Below are positions 25,324-33,817 of a stretch of 64,000 nt of DNA, in pieces. How positions within the stretch are numbered: position 1 is the first letter of the stretch; every line of letters starts with the position of its first letter. The notes beneath the pieces were generated by a model. The model worked only from the letters and a program-made list of their open reading frames with translations, did no database searches and was not told where the DNA came from. The position numbers and the translations under genes are program-made. This DNA comes from Mangrovibacterium sp041596335 (GTDB lineage Bacteria; Bacteroidota; Bacteroidia; Bacteroidales; Prolixibacteraceae): NCBI RefSeq assembly GCF_041596335.1, contig NZ_JBFHIT010000006.1, forward strand, positions 1 through 64,000. The letters run 5' to 3'.

Positions 25324-26350
25324 AACTTTCCAAATAATTTAATATAATTTCCGCATTTTCCCTGGCATTGGTATCCTTCAGTTCCAGAGTGTCCACGTTT
25401 GACTGATCGCGCGAATTCATACCAATCAGGTACGATTTGTCGTAATAGAACAAGGCAATTTTAGCGACTTCGAAATAGTTTCCGTCAGCCAAATAGTGCA
25501 GGGCGTTTTTGACCGCCAACCCACCCAACCGTTTCGAAATTCGCTGGATGGAGTAAGCCAGTTCTTCCGAAAGACAATTGCCGTATTCCTTTACCAGATG
25601 CGCTGCCCTTTTTTCAGCCGGAATGTTGACAAAATAAAGCTTTTGCTGCCGCATTTGAGTGAACAGATTCATGGGGATTTTCACCGCTCCAATGTTATGA
25701 CTTTCATCTTCAAGCCAAATGGGACGTGAAAAATCGAGTCGGCGGAATTCGTCGAACAGCATGTTTTCAAACTGTTCGACTGTGGGCTGCTCCGGTAGTC
25801 CGATGCCACCAAAAGCAGAACCTTTGTGGTTGGCCAGATGTTCGAGGTCCACAACCTGATGTCCGCGTTGTTTCAAAGCCTGCAAAATATGGGTTTTGCC
25901 GCTACCGGTATATCCTCCAAGAATTCTCAGTTTGAATGGGAAGTCGAAGGTTTTGAGCACATGATTTCGAAAGGCTTTATAGCCACCTTCAATCAAAAAA
26001 ACAGTCTGAAATCCGTTGTCCGACAAATGTTGGGCAAACGCTGCACTCCGCATTCCTCCCCGCCAGCAATGCACAACAACTTGTCTGTCAGGTGCAATAA
26101 GTGTAGCTTGCTCAATGAAATCGCGAAGCTTTGGCGTTACAAATTTATAGCCCAGCTCAATGGCTTTTTCCCTCGAATGACGAACGTACATGGTGCCAAC
26201 TTCGGCTCGCTCAGCGTCGTTGAAAAGCGGAATGTTGTGCGCTCCCGGAACATGGCCTTTGGCAAACTCGCCCGGCGACCGCACATCAATTAATGGCAGG
26301 CTTCCGGCCTTTTGCTCGAAGTATTGTGCTATATTCAGTTTGGTCACCAT
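25316..26350 (-). CDS. mnmH: tRNA 2-selenouridine synthase
   Basis: 344 residues. The N-terminal rhodanese domain has its catalytic Cys in V-V-H-C-W-R-G-G-M-R-S; a P-loop domain follows with G-G-Y-T-G-S-G-K-T. The enzyme replaces sulfur of 2-thiouridine at tRNA wobble position 34 by selenium, taking selenophosphate from SelD. Gene order mnmH-selD with overlap links supply and use. No selA/selB/selC is seen in the window. Confidence 0.95.
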   Translation of the reverse strand: MVTKLNIAQYFEQKAGSLPLIDVRSPGEFAKGHVPGAHNIPLFNDAERAEVGTMYVRHSREKAIELGYKFVTPKLRDFIEQATLIAPDRQVVVHCWRGGMRSAAFAQHLSDNGFQTVFLIEGGYKAFRNHVLKTFDFPFKLRILGGYTGSGKTHILQALKQRGHQVVDLEHLANHKGSAFGGIGLPEQPTVEQFENMLFDEFRRLDFSRPIWLEDESHNIGAVKIPMNLFTQMRQQKLYFVNIPAEKRAAHLVKEYGNCLSEELAYSIQRISKRLGGLAVKNALHYLADGNYFEVAKIALFYYDKSYLIGMNSRDQSNVDTLELKDTNARENAEIILNYLESYV

Positions 26351-26405
26351 GGTGGTTTGCGGTTTTATAGGTGTGTTTGTTGGTTGGGGAGTGACATGCC
26401 ATCGA

Positions 26406-26855
26406 TTAACGATAGGGCAGTTTTGCGAGCATGTCAGCCAATTGGTTGATGCCTTCGCCTAGTTTTTTATTCACCATCATTTTTATCATCATGCTCATCT
26501 CGGCATGCAGCGTCAATTTCATTTTCGATTGGTACGGTGTTACAGGTAACAGCTGAATCCAAAATGTGATGCCAATTGGCAAACTTCCGGAGCTTGCTAA
26601 TTTGATGGTGCTTGCCGGTTCGCGGTCGATAATGCGAATCTCGGCTTGTCCCATTCCTGAGATTTTGAACCGACAGGAATCAGCGTCTGATTCAAAGTCT
26701 GAAACCTTGACTTGTGGTATCGTTTCGTTTATTTTCGACAATAAACCTTCGTTAATGTAGGTCGAAAGATTTTCGAAATTCGACAGGTAGTTGTATACAA
26801 CGTCTTGATTTTGCTCAACGATTTTGATATCGCTGATATATTTTTCTAATCCCAT
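26406..26855 (-). CDS. SRPBCC-fold (START-like) protein
   Basis: 149 residues with the start of an SRPBCC domain (D-V-V-Y-N-Y-L-S-N-F-E-N-L) and its long C-terminal helix (about 120-145). Such proteins bind hydrophobic ligands in a central pocket. No ligand can be inferred. It lies between pyrE and mnmH on the same strand. Confidence 0.8.
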   Translation of the reverse strand: MGLEKYISDIKIVEQNQDVVYNYLSNFENLSTYINEGLLSKINETIPQVKVSDFESDADSCRFKISGMGQAEIRIIDREPASTIKLASSGSLPIGITFWIQLLPVTPYQSKMKLTLHAEMSMMIKMMVNKKLGEGINQLADMLAKLPYR

Positions 26856-26924
26856 AGTTGGTGGGTTAATGAGCGGGCTTTTTGTTTTCCCGGACTCGGT
26901 TGATGAATATGACTCTAAAAACAG

Positions 26925-26950
26925 AAAAATCCCCGACGGGGCCGGGGATT
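26925..26950 (-). terminator. intrinsic terminator after pyrE
   Basis: On the minus strand AATCCCCG (26950-26943) pairs with CGGGGATT (26935-26928), then T-tract. It lies 29 bases beyond the pyrE stop codon. Confidence 0.85.
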
Positions 26951-26978
26951 GCTATGTATCTGTTTGATTTTGTCTGGA

Positions 26979-27614
26979 TTATTTACCCCAGTTTGCAGGA
27001 TCTTCACGCCATTTGTTCAACGATTCGAGCTGACTTTCTTCAATGTCGCCCGATTCAAGAGCAACTTCGAGTAGCGTTTGGTAGCGGCTTAAAGTTGTCA
27101 GTTCAATTCCGGCTTTTTCGAAAGCTTGTTGAGCAACCGGGAAATTGTAGGTGAATATCGCCAACATACCTAAAACTTCAGCACCTCCGGCCGATGTGAT
27201 TGCTTCGGCAGCTTTCAGACTGCTAATTCCGGTTGATACTAAATCTTCAATCACAACAACTTTTTGTCCGGCTTTTAAATCACCTTCAATCAGGTTTTCC
27301 AAACCATGATCCTTCGGTTTCGACCGAACATAAATAAATGGTAAGCCTAGCTCTTCAGCAATTAGTACACCGATGGCGATTGCTCCGGTAGCTACCCCGG
27401 CAATTACTTCGGCATTCGGGTATTTCTCGCGAAGGATTTTTACGAATTGCTTGCAAACGAACGTTCTGGCTTCAGGATAGGACAATAATTTACGATTGTC
27501 GCAGTAGATGGGTGCTTTCCAGCCTGATGCCCAGGTAAATGGGTTTGCCGGTTGGATTTTTATTGTGTTAATTTGTACGAGCTTTTTTGTTACTTCCAAA
27601 TGGATGTCTTGCAT
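26979..27614 (-). CDS. pyrE: orotate phosphoribosyltransferase
   Basis: 211 residues. Converts orotate and PRPP to OMP in pyrimidine synthesis. The PRPP-binding signature V-V-V-I-E-D-L-V-S-T-G-I-S (about 120-132) and the A-G-V-A-T-G-A loop are present. It has its own promoter element (27644-27651) and a terminator, so it is monocistronic, divergent from the NUDIX gene. Confidence 0.95.
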   Translation of the reverse strand: MQDIHLEVTKKLVQINTIKIQPANPFTWASGWKAPIYCDNRKLLSYPEARTFVCKQFVKILREKYPNAEVIAGVATGAIAIGVLIAEELGLPFIYVRSKPKDHGLENLIEGDLKAGQKVVVIEDLVSTGISSLKAAEAITSAGGAEVLGMLAIFTYNFPVAQQAFEKAGIELTTLSRYQTLLEVALESGDIEESQLESLNKWREDPANWGK

Positions 27615-27643
27615 AATTGTAATTGTTTAATCTGAATTCCCCG

Positions 27644-27651
27644 CAAATGTA
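27644..27651 (-). promoter_or_regulatory. -7 element of the pyrE promoter
   Basis: TACATTTG on the minus strand fits TAnnTTTG; no clear -33 element is visible. It overlaps the ATG of the divergent NUDIX gene (27647). Confidence 0.45.
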
Positions 27652-28273
27652 CAAAGTTTTTTTCAATGAGTACCTGATTCGTTTTACCCCCAAATTTAAG
27701 AATTCACTTTTGGGTAACATTGGTGATGTAGTTGAAATTCAGAGCATTAGTAAGTTTTTCGAAATGTTGAAATTGCTTGAAAAACGGAAATATGCTGAAC
27801 AACCTATCCTTAATTGTTTGATTGAAAAAGACTTCATGCCGGAATTGATCGCACAGATGAATGTGATTCCGGCCGCAGGAGGAATTACCCGAAATGCAGC
27901 GGGAAAAATCCTGTTTATCCGGCGGTTTGATCGGTGGGATTTACCCAAAGGTAAAATCGAGGCCAACGAGTCGGTTGAAGAAGCTGCCCTTCGGGAAGTG
28001 GAAGAGGAGTGTGGTTTGTCGGGCATTCGCTTAGGTCGCCGAATCACTTCAACTTACCATATTTACCGGTCGCCGTTTATAGCCGAACCGAATAATTGGG
28101 TTTGGAAAGAAACCACTTGGTTCGAAATGTTTTATGACGGCGTAGAGGTTCCTGTTCCGCAAATCGCAGAGGATATTACCGACATCCGGTGGTTTGATCC
28201 TCAAAATATGGACGTGGTTTACGAGTCGACCTACGGTAATTTACTTGAACTACTAAACGATTATTTAGCTTGA
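27647..28273 (+). CDS. NUDIX hydrolase with N-terminal extension
   Basis: 208 residues from the ATG at 27647; a TTG reading from 27623 is rejected. The NUDIX box G-x5-E-x5-A-A-x-R-E-V-x-E-E-C-G (about 110-130) is complete. An N-terminal region of about 75 residues is typical of a Bacteroidota group of NUDIX proteins. It hydrolyses a nucleoside-diphosphate-linked compound; which one is unknown. Its 3' end overlaps the converging gene by 13 bases. Confidence 0.9.
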   Translation: MYKVFFNEYLIRFTPKFKNSLLGNIGDVVEIQSISKFFEMLKLLEKRKYAEQPILNCLIEKDFMPELIAQMNVIPAAGGITRNAAGKILFIRRFDRWDLPKGKIEANESVEEAALREVEEECGLSGIRLGRRITSTYHIYRSPFIAEPNNWVWKETTWFEMFYDGVEVPVPQIAEDITDIRWFDPQNMDVVYESTYGNLLELLNDYLA

Positions 28274-29679
28274 TTTCTGAATTTTTCGATTTGTCGTTGT
28301 TTCATCAAACCAGATAGTTGCCGCGACAAGCCTTCCGTTGGGTTTAGTGCCGGAGCATACAGCAAGTTTCCTTGTTCATCCACCAGATACGAAATCGGGA
28401 AGGTTTTAATCCGGTATTTCTCCAACTGTTGGTCATCAACAAGTATAAACCGACCGGGCCAGTTTTGCTGAGTGATCAATGCTTTTTTTGCGAGGTCGGC
28501 CATAGGCAGGAGGTTGATAAATTCAACTTTGCCTTTAAATTGGTCCGCGATATTTTTCAACTCGTCTAAATGTTGGCGGCAAATCGGGTTGGTGACGCTG
28601 CTAAAATGCAGGACAACCAATTTCCCGCGAAGGTCTGATAACTTAAACGACTGTCCGTTCAAATCGGCACCACTGATAGTCGGAGCAGCGGTTCCAGCGG
28701 TTAAATAGGTCAGTTTATGCTGAAGGGCTTTGGCCACTTCTTTTTCTTGTGCATTCCAATTACTGCCGGCTATTTTCTCCAACAGGGAAAGCATTGTTTT
28801 TGGGTTGAATTGTCCCTGGTAATAGCCATCGGCAATACCTTTCAGAATGACCATTCGACTTAAAGCCGGGCTCCATTTCTTTTGTCCCGTCAGGTAATTT
28901 TCAATCTCTGCCAAATTTCCTTTGCCAACCATATTTCGAAATTGATCGCCACCAATGCGGTTGCTCTCCTGGTAAAAGAAACCGGTAAATTGTTGTTCAA
29001 ACAACTGTGTATAAGGCGGTAGGTTGAAGGGCAACGGCTGCCGGTCGAGATAGGTTTTGATAAATTCATTCGCATTGTCCTGGTTCAGGGCAAAACGAAT
29101 TGTCGCCAGTCGGTAGAATTTGTAGTCTTCAAAATACCCGTTCTTCGTCTTCGGAAACTGACGAACCAAACGAGCCGTCATCGAATCGGCTGCAGCATGA
29201 GACTTGTCTTTAAAAATCTGGCCAAAATAGTTCGCTTCCTCTCGAACATAGGCAGCTTCGAACGACCGGATTAGTTCGTTGATATCGTTTTTTTCCGCAT
29301 CTCGTAGTCCGAACGGAATTTCAATAGGTTGCAAAAAAGGATTTCGCTTTTCAGCTTCGGTTAGCGGTTGGTAGCCGGGCAGTAGCAAGTGATAGTTGGC
29401 ACCCGGTTGTAAATATAATTCAGCTTTCCACCGATCGAAAGTGGCAAAACAAAAGCTGGTCTGTTTGACCGGAACCGAGGTGTCAAACGTACCGTCAGCC
29501 AGAACTTGAATTGTGGCGACAGTGGAGGTGCGATCGGTAATCGGGTCGGTTTGCACAAGCAGATCGATGCTTTTTCCGGCATAGCCGGGAGCTATCCCGC
29601 TAATTTTTACGGGCTGTGTTTGCGCCTTCGTATTCAGAAAAAGGGCAAACAGCAAGACGATGGAAAGAAACCGGATCAT
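28261..29679 (-). CDS. TlpA-like thioredoxin-fold protein lacking CxxC
   Basis: 472 residues. Signal peptide (about 1-19, cleaved near T-K-A-Q). A long N-terminal region precedes a TlpA/AhpC-type thioredoxin fold (about 330-455) with the usual A-P-x-I-S-G and L-R-G-K-L-V-V-L-H-F. The redox site reads S-S-V-T-N-P-I-C-R, so the first Cys of CxxC is Asn and only the second remains. A disulfide reductase role of the ordinary kind is therefore unlikely. It ends 2 bases before the coaD stop region begins (29682), in one operon with coaD upstream. Confidence 0.87.
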   Translation of the reverse strand: MIRFLSIVLLFALFLNTKAQTQPVKISGIAPGYAGKSIDLLVQTDPITDRTSTVATIQVLADGTFDTSVPVKQTSFCFATFDRWKAELYLQPGANYHLLLPGYQPLTEAEKRNPFLQPIEIPFGLRDAEKNDINELIRSFEAAYVREEANYFGQIFKDKSHAAADSMTARLVRQFPKTKNGYFEDYKFYRLATIRFALNQDNANEFIKTYLDRQPLPFNLPPYTQLFEQQFTGFFYQESNRIGGDQFRNMVGKGNLAEIENYLTGQKKWSPALSRMVILKGIADGYYQGQFNPKTMLSLLEKIAGSNWNAQEKEVAKALQHKLTYLTAGTAAPTISGADLNGQSFKLSDLRGKLVVLHFSSVTNPICRQHLDELKNIADQFKGKVEFINLLPMADLAKKALITQQNWPGRFILVDDQQLEKYRIKTFPISYLVDEQGNLLYAPALNPTEGLSRQLSGLMKQRQIEKFRNQAK

Positions 29680-29681
29680 TT

Positions 29682-30155
29682 TTAAAGCGTGAATTCATCC
29701 ATATTCAACCCTTTCGGGATAAACATACTGGCATCACCGCCATGTAAAATAATATCGCGCACAATCGACGAGTTAATCGGCGTGTGCTCGGGCATGGTGA
29801 GCAGAAAAACAGTTTCAATATTGGAATAAAGTTTTTTATTCATTTGAGCAATGGCCCGTTCATATTCAAAATCAGCCGATGTACGCAAACCACGCAATAT
29901 GTAGCTTGCGTTTACCGAGCGGGCAAAATCAACCGTTAGCCCTTCGTGCGTCCGAACTTCAATTTTCGGCTGATCGTCAAAAACCTGTGCAATCCATCGT
30001 TCTCTTTTTTCAAGCGGGAAAAACGATTGTTTTTTCGTGTTGTAACCAATCATAATGATGATCTTATCGAACATCGGAATTGCACGGCGTACAACACTTT
30101 CGTGTCCGATGGTAAACGGGTCGAACGAACCGGGGAATATGGCAATTTTCTCCAT
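29682..30155 (-). CDS. coaD: phosphopantetheine adenylyltransferase
   Basis: 157 residues from the ATG at 30155. This is the fourth step of coenzyme A synthesis. Motifs F-P-G-S-F-D-P-F-T-I-G-H (ATP site) and the C-terminal I-N-S-S-I-V-R signature are present. The promoter at 30179-30210 places transcription start between 30170 and 30175, so the upstream ATG at 30173 is not usable. Confidence 0.95.
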   Translation of the reverse strand: MEKIAIFPGSFDPFTIGHESVVRRAIPMFDKIIIMIGYNTKKQSFFPLEKRERWIAQVFDDQPKIEVRTHEGLTVDFARSVNASYILRGLRTSADFEYERAIAQMNKKLYSNIETVFLLTMPEHTPINSSIVRDIILHGGDASMFIPKGLNMDEFTL

Positions 30156-30178
30156 GAGCATAATTTGAATCAATCGTC

Positions 30179-30210
30179 CAAATATAAACGATAAAATCTG
30201 GAAAGCCGAA
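30179..30210 (-). promoter_or_regulatory. promoter of coaD
   Basis: TTCG (30207-30210), 20-base spacer, TATATTTG (30179-30186) on the minus strand. Confidence 0.55.
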
Positions 30211-30478
30211 AATATACCGACTTTCTCAGATCGTTGCCCATTTTGATGCCTGTTCGTGTTTCGGGTCGAAGTTACGTTCTCCGATCAGGCAGTTTGAGTC
30301 ACATCGCATGGTTGAAGTCTAAACGGAGTTAATTAAAGGTTAGTTATCAGCAGAATTTTCTATTTTTACCCGAGTGTTAGCTGTTAGCAGAAGCATAAAA
30401 TCAACCGACCGGTTTATCTGACAAAACGAATGAATTCATGGGTTTGTTTTCACCGGTTAATTAATGACCAACTAGTCT
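30211..30478. other. non-coding stretch between coaD and the glycan genes
   Basis: No frame with gene-like composition on either strand and no strong hairpin. A TATTTTTA about 110 bases upstream of the fusion gene (near 30360) resembles a -7 element with one mismatch and may be its promoter. Confidence 0.4.
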
Positions 30479-31894
30479 ATGACAAACCAAACGAAACAAA
30501 GCCTAATCGATTATTTCGAAGAAAATGCTTCCAGACGCGATCAATGGAAAAAAAGGAACCGGTTTTACCACCTCGTTTTGGAAAAGCAATATTCCTTTAT
30601 TATTCCCGAAGGAGCGAACGTTTTGGAATTAGGCTGCTCAACCGGAGATTTACTCCATGCTGTGAAACCTGCTTATGGATTGGGAGTCGATTTTTCTGTG
30701 AAAGCGATTGAAATTGCCAAAGCAAAATATCCGCAGTTGAATTTTTTGGTGGCCGACGCGATTGAATTTACTACGACCGAAAAGTTTGATTATATCATTG
30801 TTTCTGACCTGCTTAGCTCGCTTTGGGATGTTCAAAAGTTTTTCAGGTCGCTTCGGTCTTATGTGAGCCCGTCGACAAAAATTGTTATTTCCAGCTATAA
30901 TTATTTGTGGGAGCCCACTTTGAGATTGGGTGAAAATTTACGGCTTAAAGCCAAGCAGCCCTTGCAGAACTGGCTGTCGGTGAGGGACCTCGGAAATTTA
31001 CTTCGACTTGAAAATTTTGAGATTATTACGGTTGACAAGAAGCTGTTGTTTCCCAAATATGTTCCGGTGTTGAATGTGATCGTCAATAAGTTTCTGGCTA
31101 ACCTTCCGGGGGTGAATGCCTTGAACCTGGTGAATTTCATCACCGCCCGACCGGTCGATTATGCGTCTCAAAAGCAATACTCAACTACCATTGTCATTCC
31201 TTCGCGAAACGAAAAGGGAAATGTTGAAAATGCCATCCGGAGAACGCCTTCTTTTGGGTCTCATCAGGAATTTATTTTTATAGAAGGTGGATCGCAGGAT
31301 GGTACGTACGAAGAAATGTTGCGGGTCCAGAAAGCCTATCCTGACAAAGACATCAAAGTGATGAAACAATCCGGAACGGGAAAAGGGAACGCCGTTCGCG
31401 ATGCTTTTGAAGTTGCGACCGGTGATATATTGATGATTTTAGATGCCGATTTGACTACTCCGCCTGAAGATATGCCAAAGTTTTACGAAGCACTGTCGAC
31501 AAATAAAGGGGAGTTTATTAACGGGTGTCGGCTGGTTTACCCCATGGAGAAAGAGGCAATGCGATTCCTGAATTTTCTGGGAAATAAATTTTTCGGCTGG
31601 TTTTTTTCATTCTTGTTGGGCCAGCGCCTGAAGGATACCCTTTGCGGGACGAAAGTGCTGTTCCGAACAGATTACGAGAAAATTAAAGCGAACCGAAACT
31701 ATTTCGGTGATTTTGATCCGTTTGGCGACTTCGATCTATTGTTTGGAGCCGCAAAACTGAATCTTAAAATCACCGAAATCATCGTCAGGTATAAAGATCG
31801 GGAATATGGCAGTACACAAATTAGTCGATTCAAGCATGGTTGGCTGCTCATAAAAATGAGTTTCGTAGCTGCTAAAAAAATAAAATTCAGATAG
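30479..31894 (+). CDS. fused SAM methyltransferase and family 2 glycosyltransferase
   Basis: 471 residues. Residues about 1-215 form a class I methyltransferase with motif I V-L-E-L-G-C-S-T-G-D. From about 233 on there is a GT-A glycosyltransferase (T-I-V-I-P-S-R-N-E-K-G-N, D-A-D-L-T-T-P-P-E) resembling dolichol-phosphate-sugar synthases. There is no stop or frameshift at the junction, so one polypeptide methylates something and makes a polyprenyl-linked sugar. The next gene, 4 bases on, is a many-membrane GT-C-like protein that could use such a sugar donor. Confidence 0.88.
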   Translation: MTNQTKQSLIDYFEENASRRDQWKKRNRFYHLVLEKQYSFIIPEGANVLELGCSTGDLLHAVKPAYGLGVDFSVKAIEIAKAKYPQLNFLVADAIEFTTTEKFDYIIVSDLLSSLWDVQKFFRSLRSYVSPSTKIVISSYNYLWEPTLRLGENLRLKAKQPLQNWLSVRDLGNLLRLENFEIITVDKKLLFPKYVPVLNVIVNKFLANLPGVNALNLVNFITARPVDYASQKQYSTTIVIPSRNEKGNVENAIRRTPSFGSHQEFIFIEGGSQDGTYEEMLRVQKAYPDKDIKVMKQSGTGKGNAVRDAFEVATGDILMILDADLTTPPEDMPKFYEALSTNKGEFINGCRLVYPMEKEAMRFLNFLGNKFFGWFFSFLLGQRLKDTLCGTKVLFRTDYEKIKANRNYFGDFDPFGDFDLLFGAAKLNLKITEIIVRYKDREYGSTQISRFKHGWLLIKMSFVAAKKIKFR

Positions 31895-31898
31895 CTCC

Positions 31899-33716
31899 AT
31901 GAAATCAAGAACTTCCTTTCTTAAACCGACCATTTCAATCTGGTTTGTTCCGTTGGCCATTCTGTTTTGGGGTTTGTATGCCTACTTTACAAGTCTGCCG
32001 TTTTATGTGAAAGGTTGCGACCCGGAATACCCTTATCTGATCAATGGGCTGAATTGCGCTTGTTTAAAGTTCGGGCAAATTGGCCACACCGATCATCCGG
32101 GCACCCCGTTTCAGTTGTACAATGGGCTTGTCATTCGGATTGTCCATCTTTTTGCTGGCAAAGATCGTATTGTGGTTGATGTATTGAACCGGCCGGAGTT
32201 TTATCTCGGAGCAATTTCAGTTTCGTTGACCCTACTCGCGTCCGTATTGGTTTATTTTATTGGGCGAATTGGCATTAAATCGCACCGGTTTACAAACGTA
32301 CTGATCTTGCAATTTTCGCTGTTTTATCATCCGGTTTTGCTGGACTTGTTTAATCGCTGCAATCCCGATCGTTTTCTTTCAATTGTAACACTTTTGCTGA
32401 TTATTGTTTTGCTGAAGTTTTTGTTTGGTGAGAGGTCCAGTCAGTTAAGATTGGCGGTATGGCTGGGGGTGGTTATGGGGCTTGGTTTTGCTACGAAAAT
32501 AAACTACCTGCCAGTGTTAATTTTTTCGCTGTTTATGCTGAAAAACTGGAAGCACCGGGGAATTTATACAGCGTCCGGATTAGTGTCATTTACCGTGTTT
32601 ATTTCGCCCATTTTAGGGAAGTTTCAGGAGTTTAAACGGTTCGTTTTTGGAATTATCGGGCACGATGGGTTATATGGTTCGGGCGATGCGCGGGTTTTTA
32701 ATTTTGAAATGATCGCGAATAATATCAAAACGATTTTCACAACGAATCCAGAGCTTCCGATTATTATTGCATTGCTTCTCTTTGCCCTTGTGGTCGCCCT
32801 CCGGAAGCCGGAAAACCGGAAAGAGAGTGTGCTGTTTATGGTCGGGTGCATGGTGTTGATTTTCATTCAACTTTTCATGGTTTCCAAACACTACAAGAAT
32901 TACTACCTGGCGCCACTTTTCAGCATTTATGGGCTGATGCTTTTTGGAGTCGTATTTCTTCTCGATAAAAATGGATCCTATAGAAAAGTCACCGCAGTGA
33001 TCAAGTACAGTTTGCCAGCAATCCTACTGCTGTTGTCAACCCGACAAATATTGGCCGGGAATGCTTCTCAGGTGGAATTTAAAAATGATCAGGCGGAAGC
33101 AGCGCAGTTTGTCAGAGATCAGATTGATCGGGACGACTACTGGTTTGTGGAGCCAACCTGGGAAAGCGGGCCACAGGTAGAAAATGCACTGGTTTACGGT
33201 TTTAGCTATTGCGCCGATCGGATAAATTATGAAGAGGTGCTTCACAGGGTTTATCCGCATGTGATTACTTCTGTTGAAGGTCGCGATCAGGTGAGATTCT
33301 GGCATTCTTCGGATGCGTCGCTCGACACGGTGCTCGTTTCCGGTAAAACAATCCATGTGTTATCGACGCCATCGAGGCAGGCCGCAAGGTTGGTTGATGT
33401 TGTAAAAAGAACAGCTGCCCAATACAATATTGCGGTTGCGGTTGATACGATTTTCAATCAGCCAGGAACAGGTACCTTTATTATTGCTTTAACTCCGCAA
33501 CTTGATCCAAATCAGCTGGAGTCTGTTCAAAAGAGGTTGATGATGGACGATTCCGAAAGTCAGGCTGAATTTCAACGTAAAGTTGACTACTACAGCAACG
33601 AAATTCGCAATACACCGGAATGGCTTTCGCTGGTGAAGGAAAAAGCCGAAAACAAAGGAATTTCGCTGGACTCCATGATTTACCTCGACGCAGTTTATAT
33701 GGCCGAGCGTAATTAA
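31899..33716 (+). CDS. multi-membrane glycosyltransferase-like protein (GT-C fold)
   Basis: 605 residues with about ten to twelve hydrophobic segments in residues 15-390 and a soluble C-terminal tail (about 395-605). An early periplasmic loop contains C-D-P-E-Y-P and T-D-H-P-G-T-P-F, acidic/proline features that are usual in the first loop of GT-C enzymes, which use polyprenyl-phosphate sugars. Starts 4 bases after the methyltransferase/glycosyltransferase fusion, a probable operon. Confidence 0.78.
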   Translation: MKSRTSFLKPTISIWFVPLAILFWGLYAYFTSLPFYVKGCDPEYPYLINGLNCACLKFGQIGHTDHPGTPFQLYNGLVIRIVHLFAGKDRIVVDVLNRPEFYLGAISVSLTLLASVLVYFIGRIGIKSHRFTNVLILQFSLFYHPVLLDLFNRCNPDRFLSIVTLLLIIVLLKFLFGERSSQLRLAVWLGVVMGLGFATKINYLPVLIFSLFMLKNWKHRGIYTASGLVSFTVFISPILGKFQEFKRFVFGIIGHDGLYGSGDARVFNFEMIANNIKTIFTTNPELPIIIALLLFALVVALRKPENRKESVLFMVGCMVLIFIQLFMVSKHYKNYYLAPLFSIYGLMLFGVVFLLDKNGSYRKVTAVIKYSLPAILLLLSTRQILAGNASQVEFKNDQAEAAQFVRDQIDRDDYWFVEPTWESGPQVENALVYGFSYCADRINYEEVLHRVYPHVITSVEGRDQVRFWHSSDASLDTVLVSGKTIHVLSTPSRQAARLVDVVKRTAAQYNIAVAVDTIFNQPGTGTFIIALTPQLDPNQLESVQKRLMMDDSESQAEFQRKVDYYSNEIRNTPEWLSLVKEKAENKGISLDSMIYLDAVYMAERN

Positions 33717-33817
33717 ATGAATAAAATTGATTGAACCGTTTTGTATCAGTTCTGCACGTTCGGGAATATCAACTTGTTTTTGACATAGAAGCCGCTCAGT
33801 CAAACTGAATTAATGGC

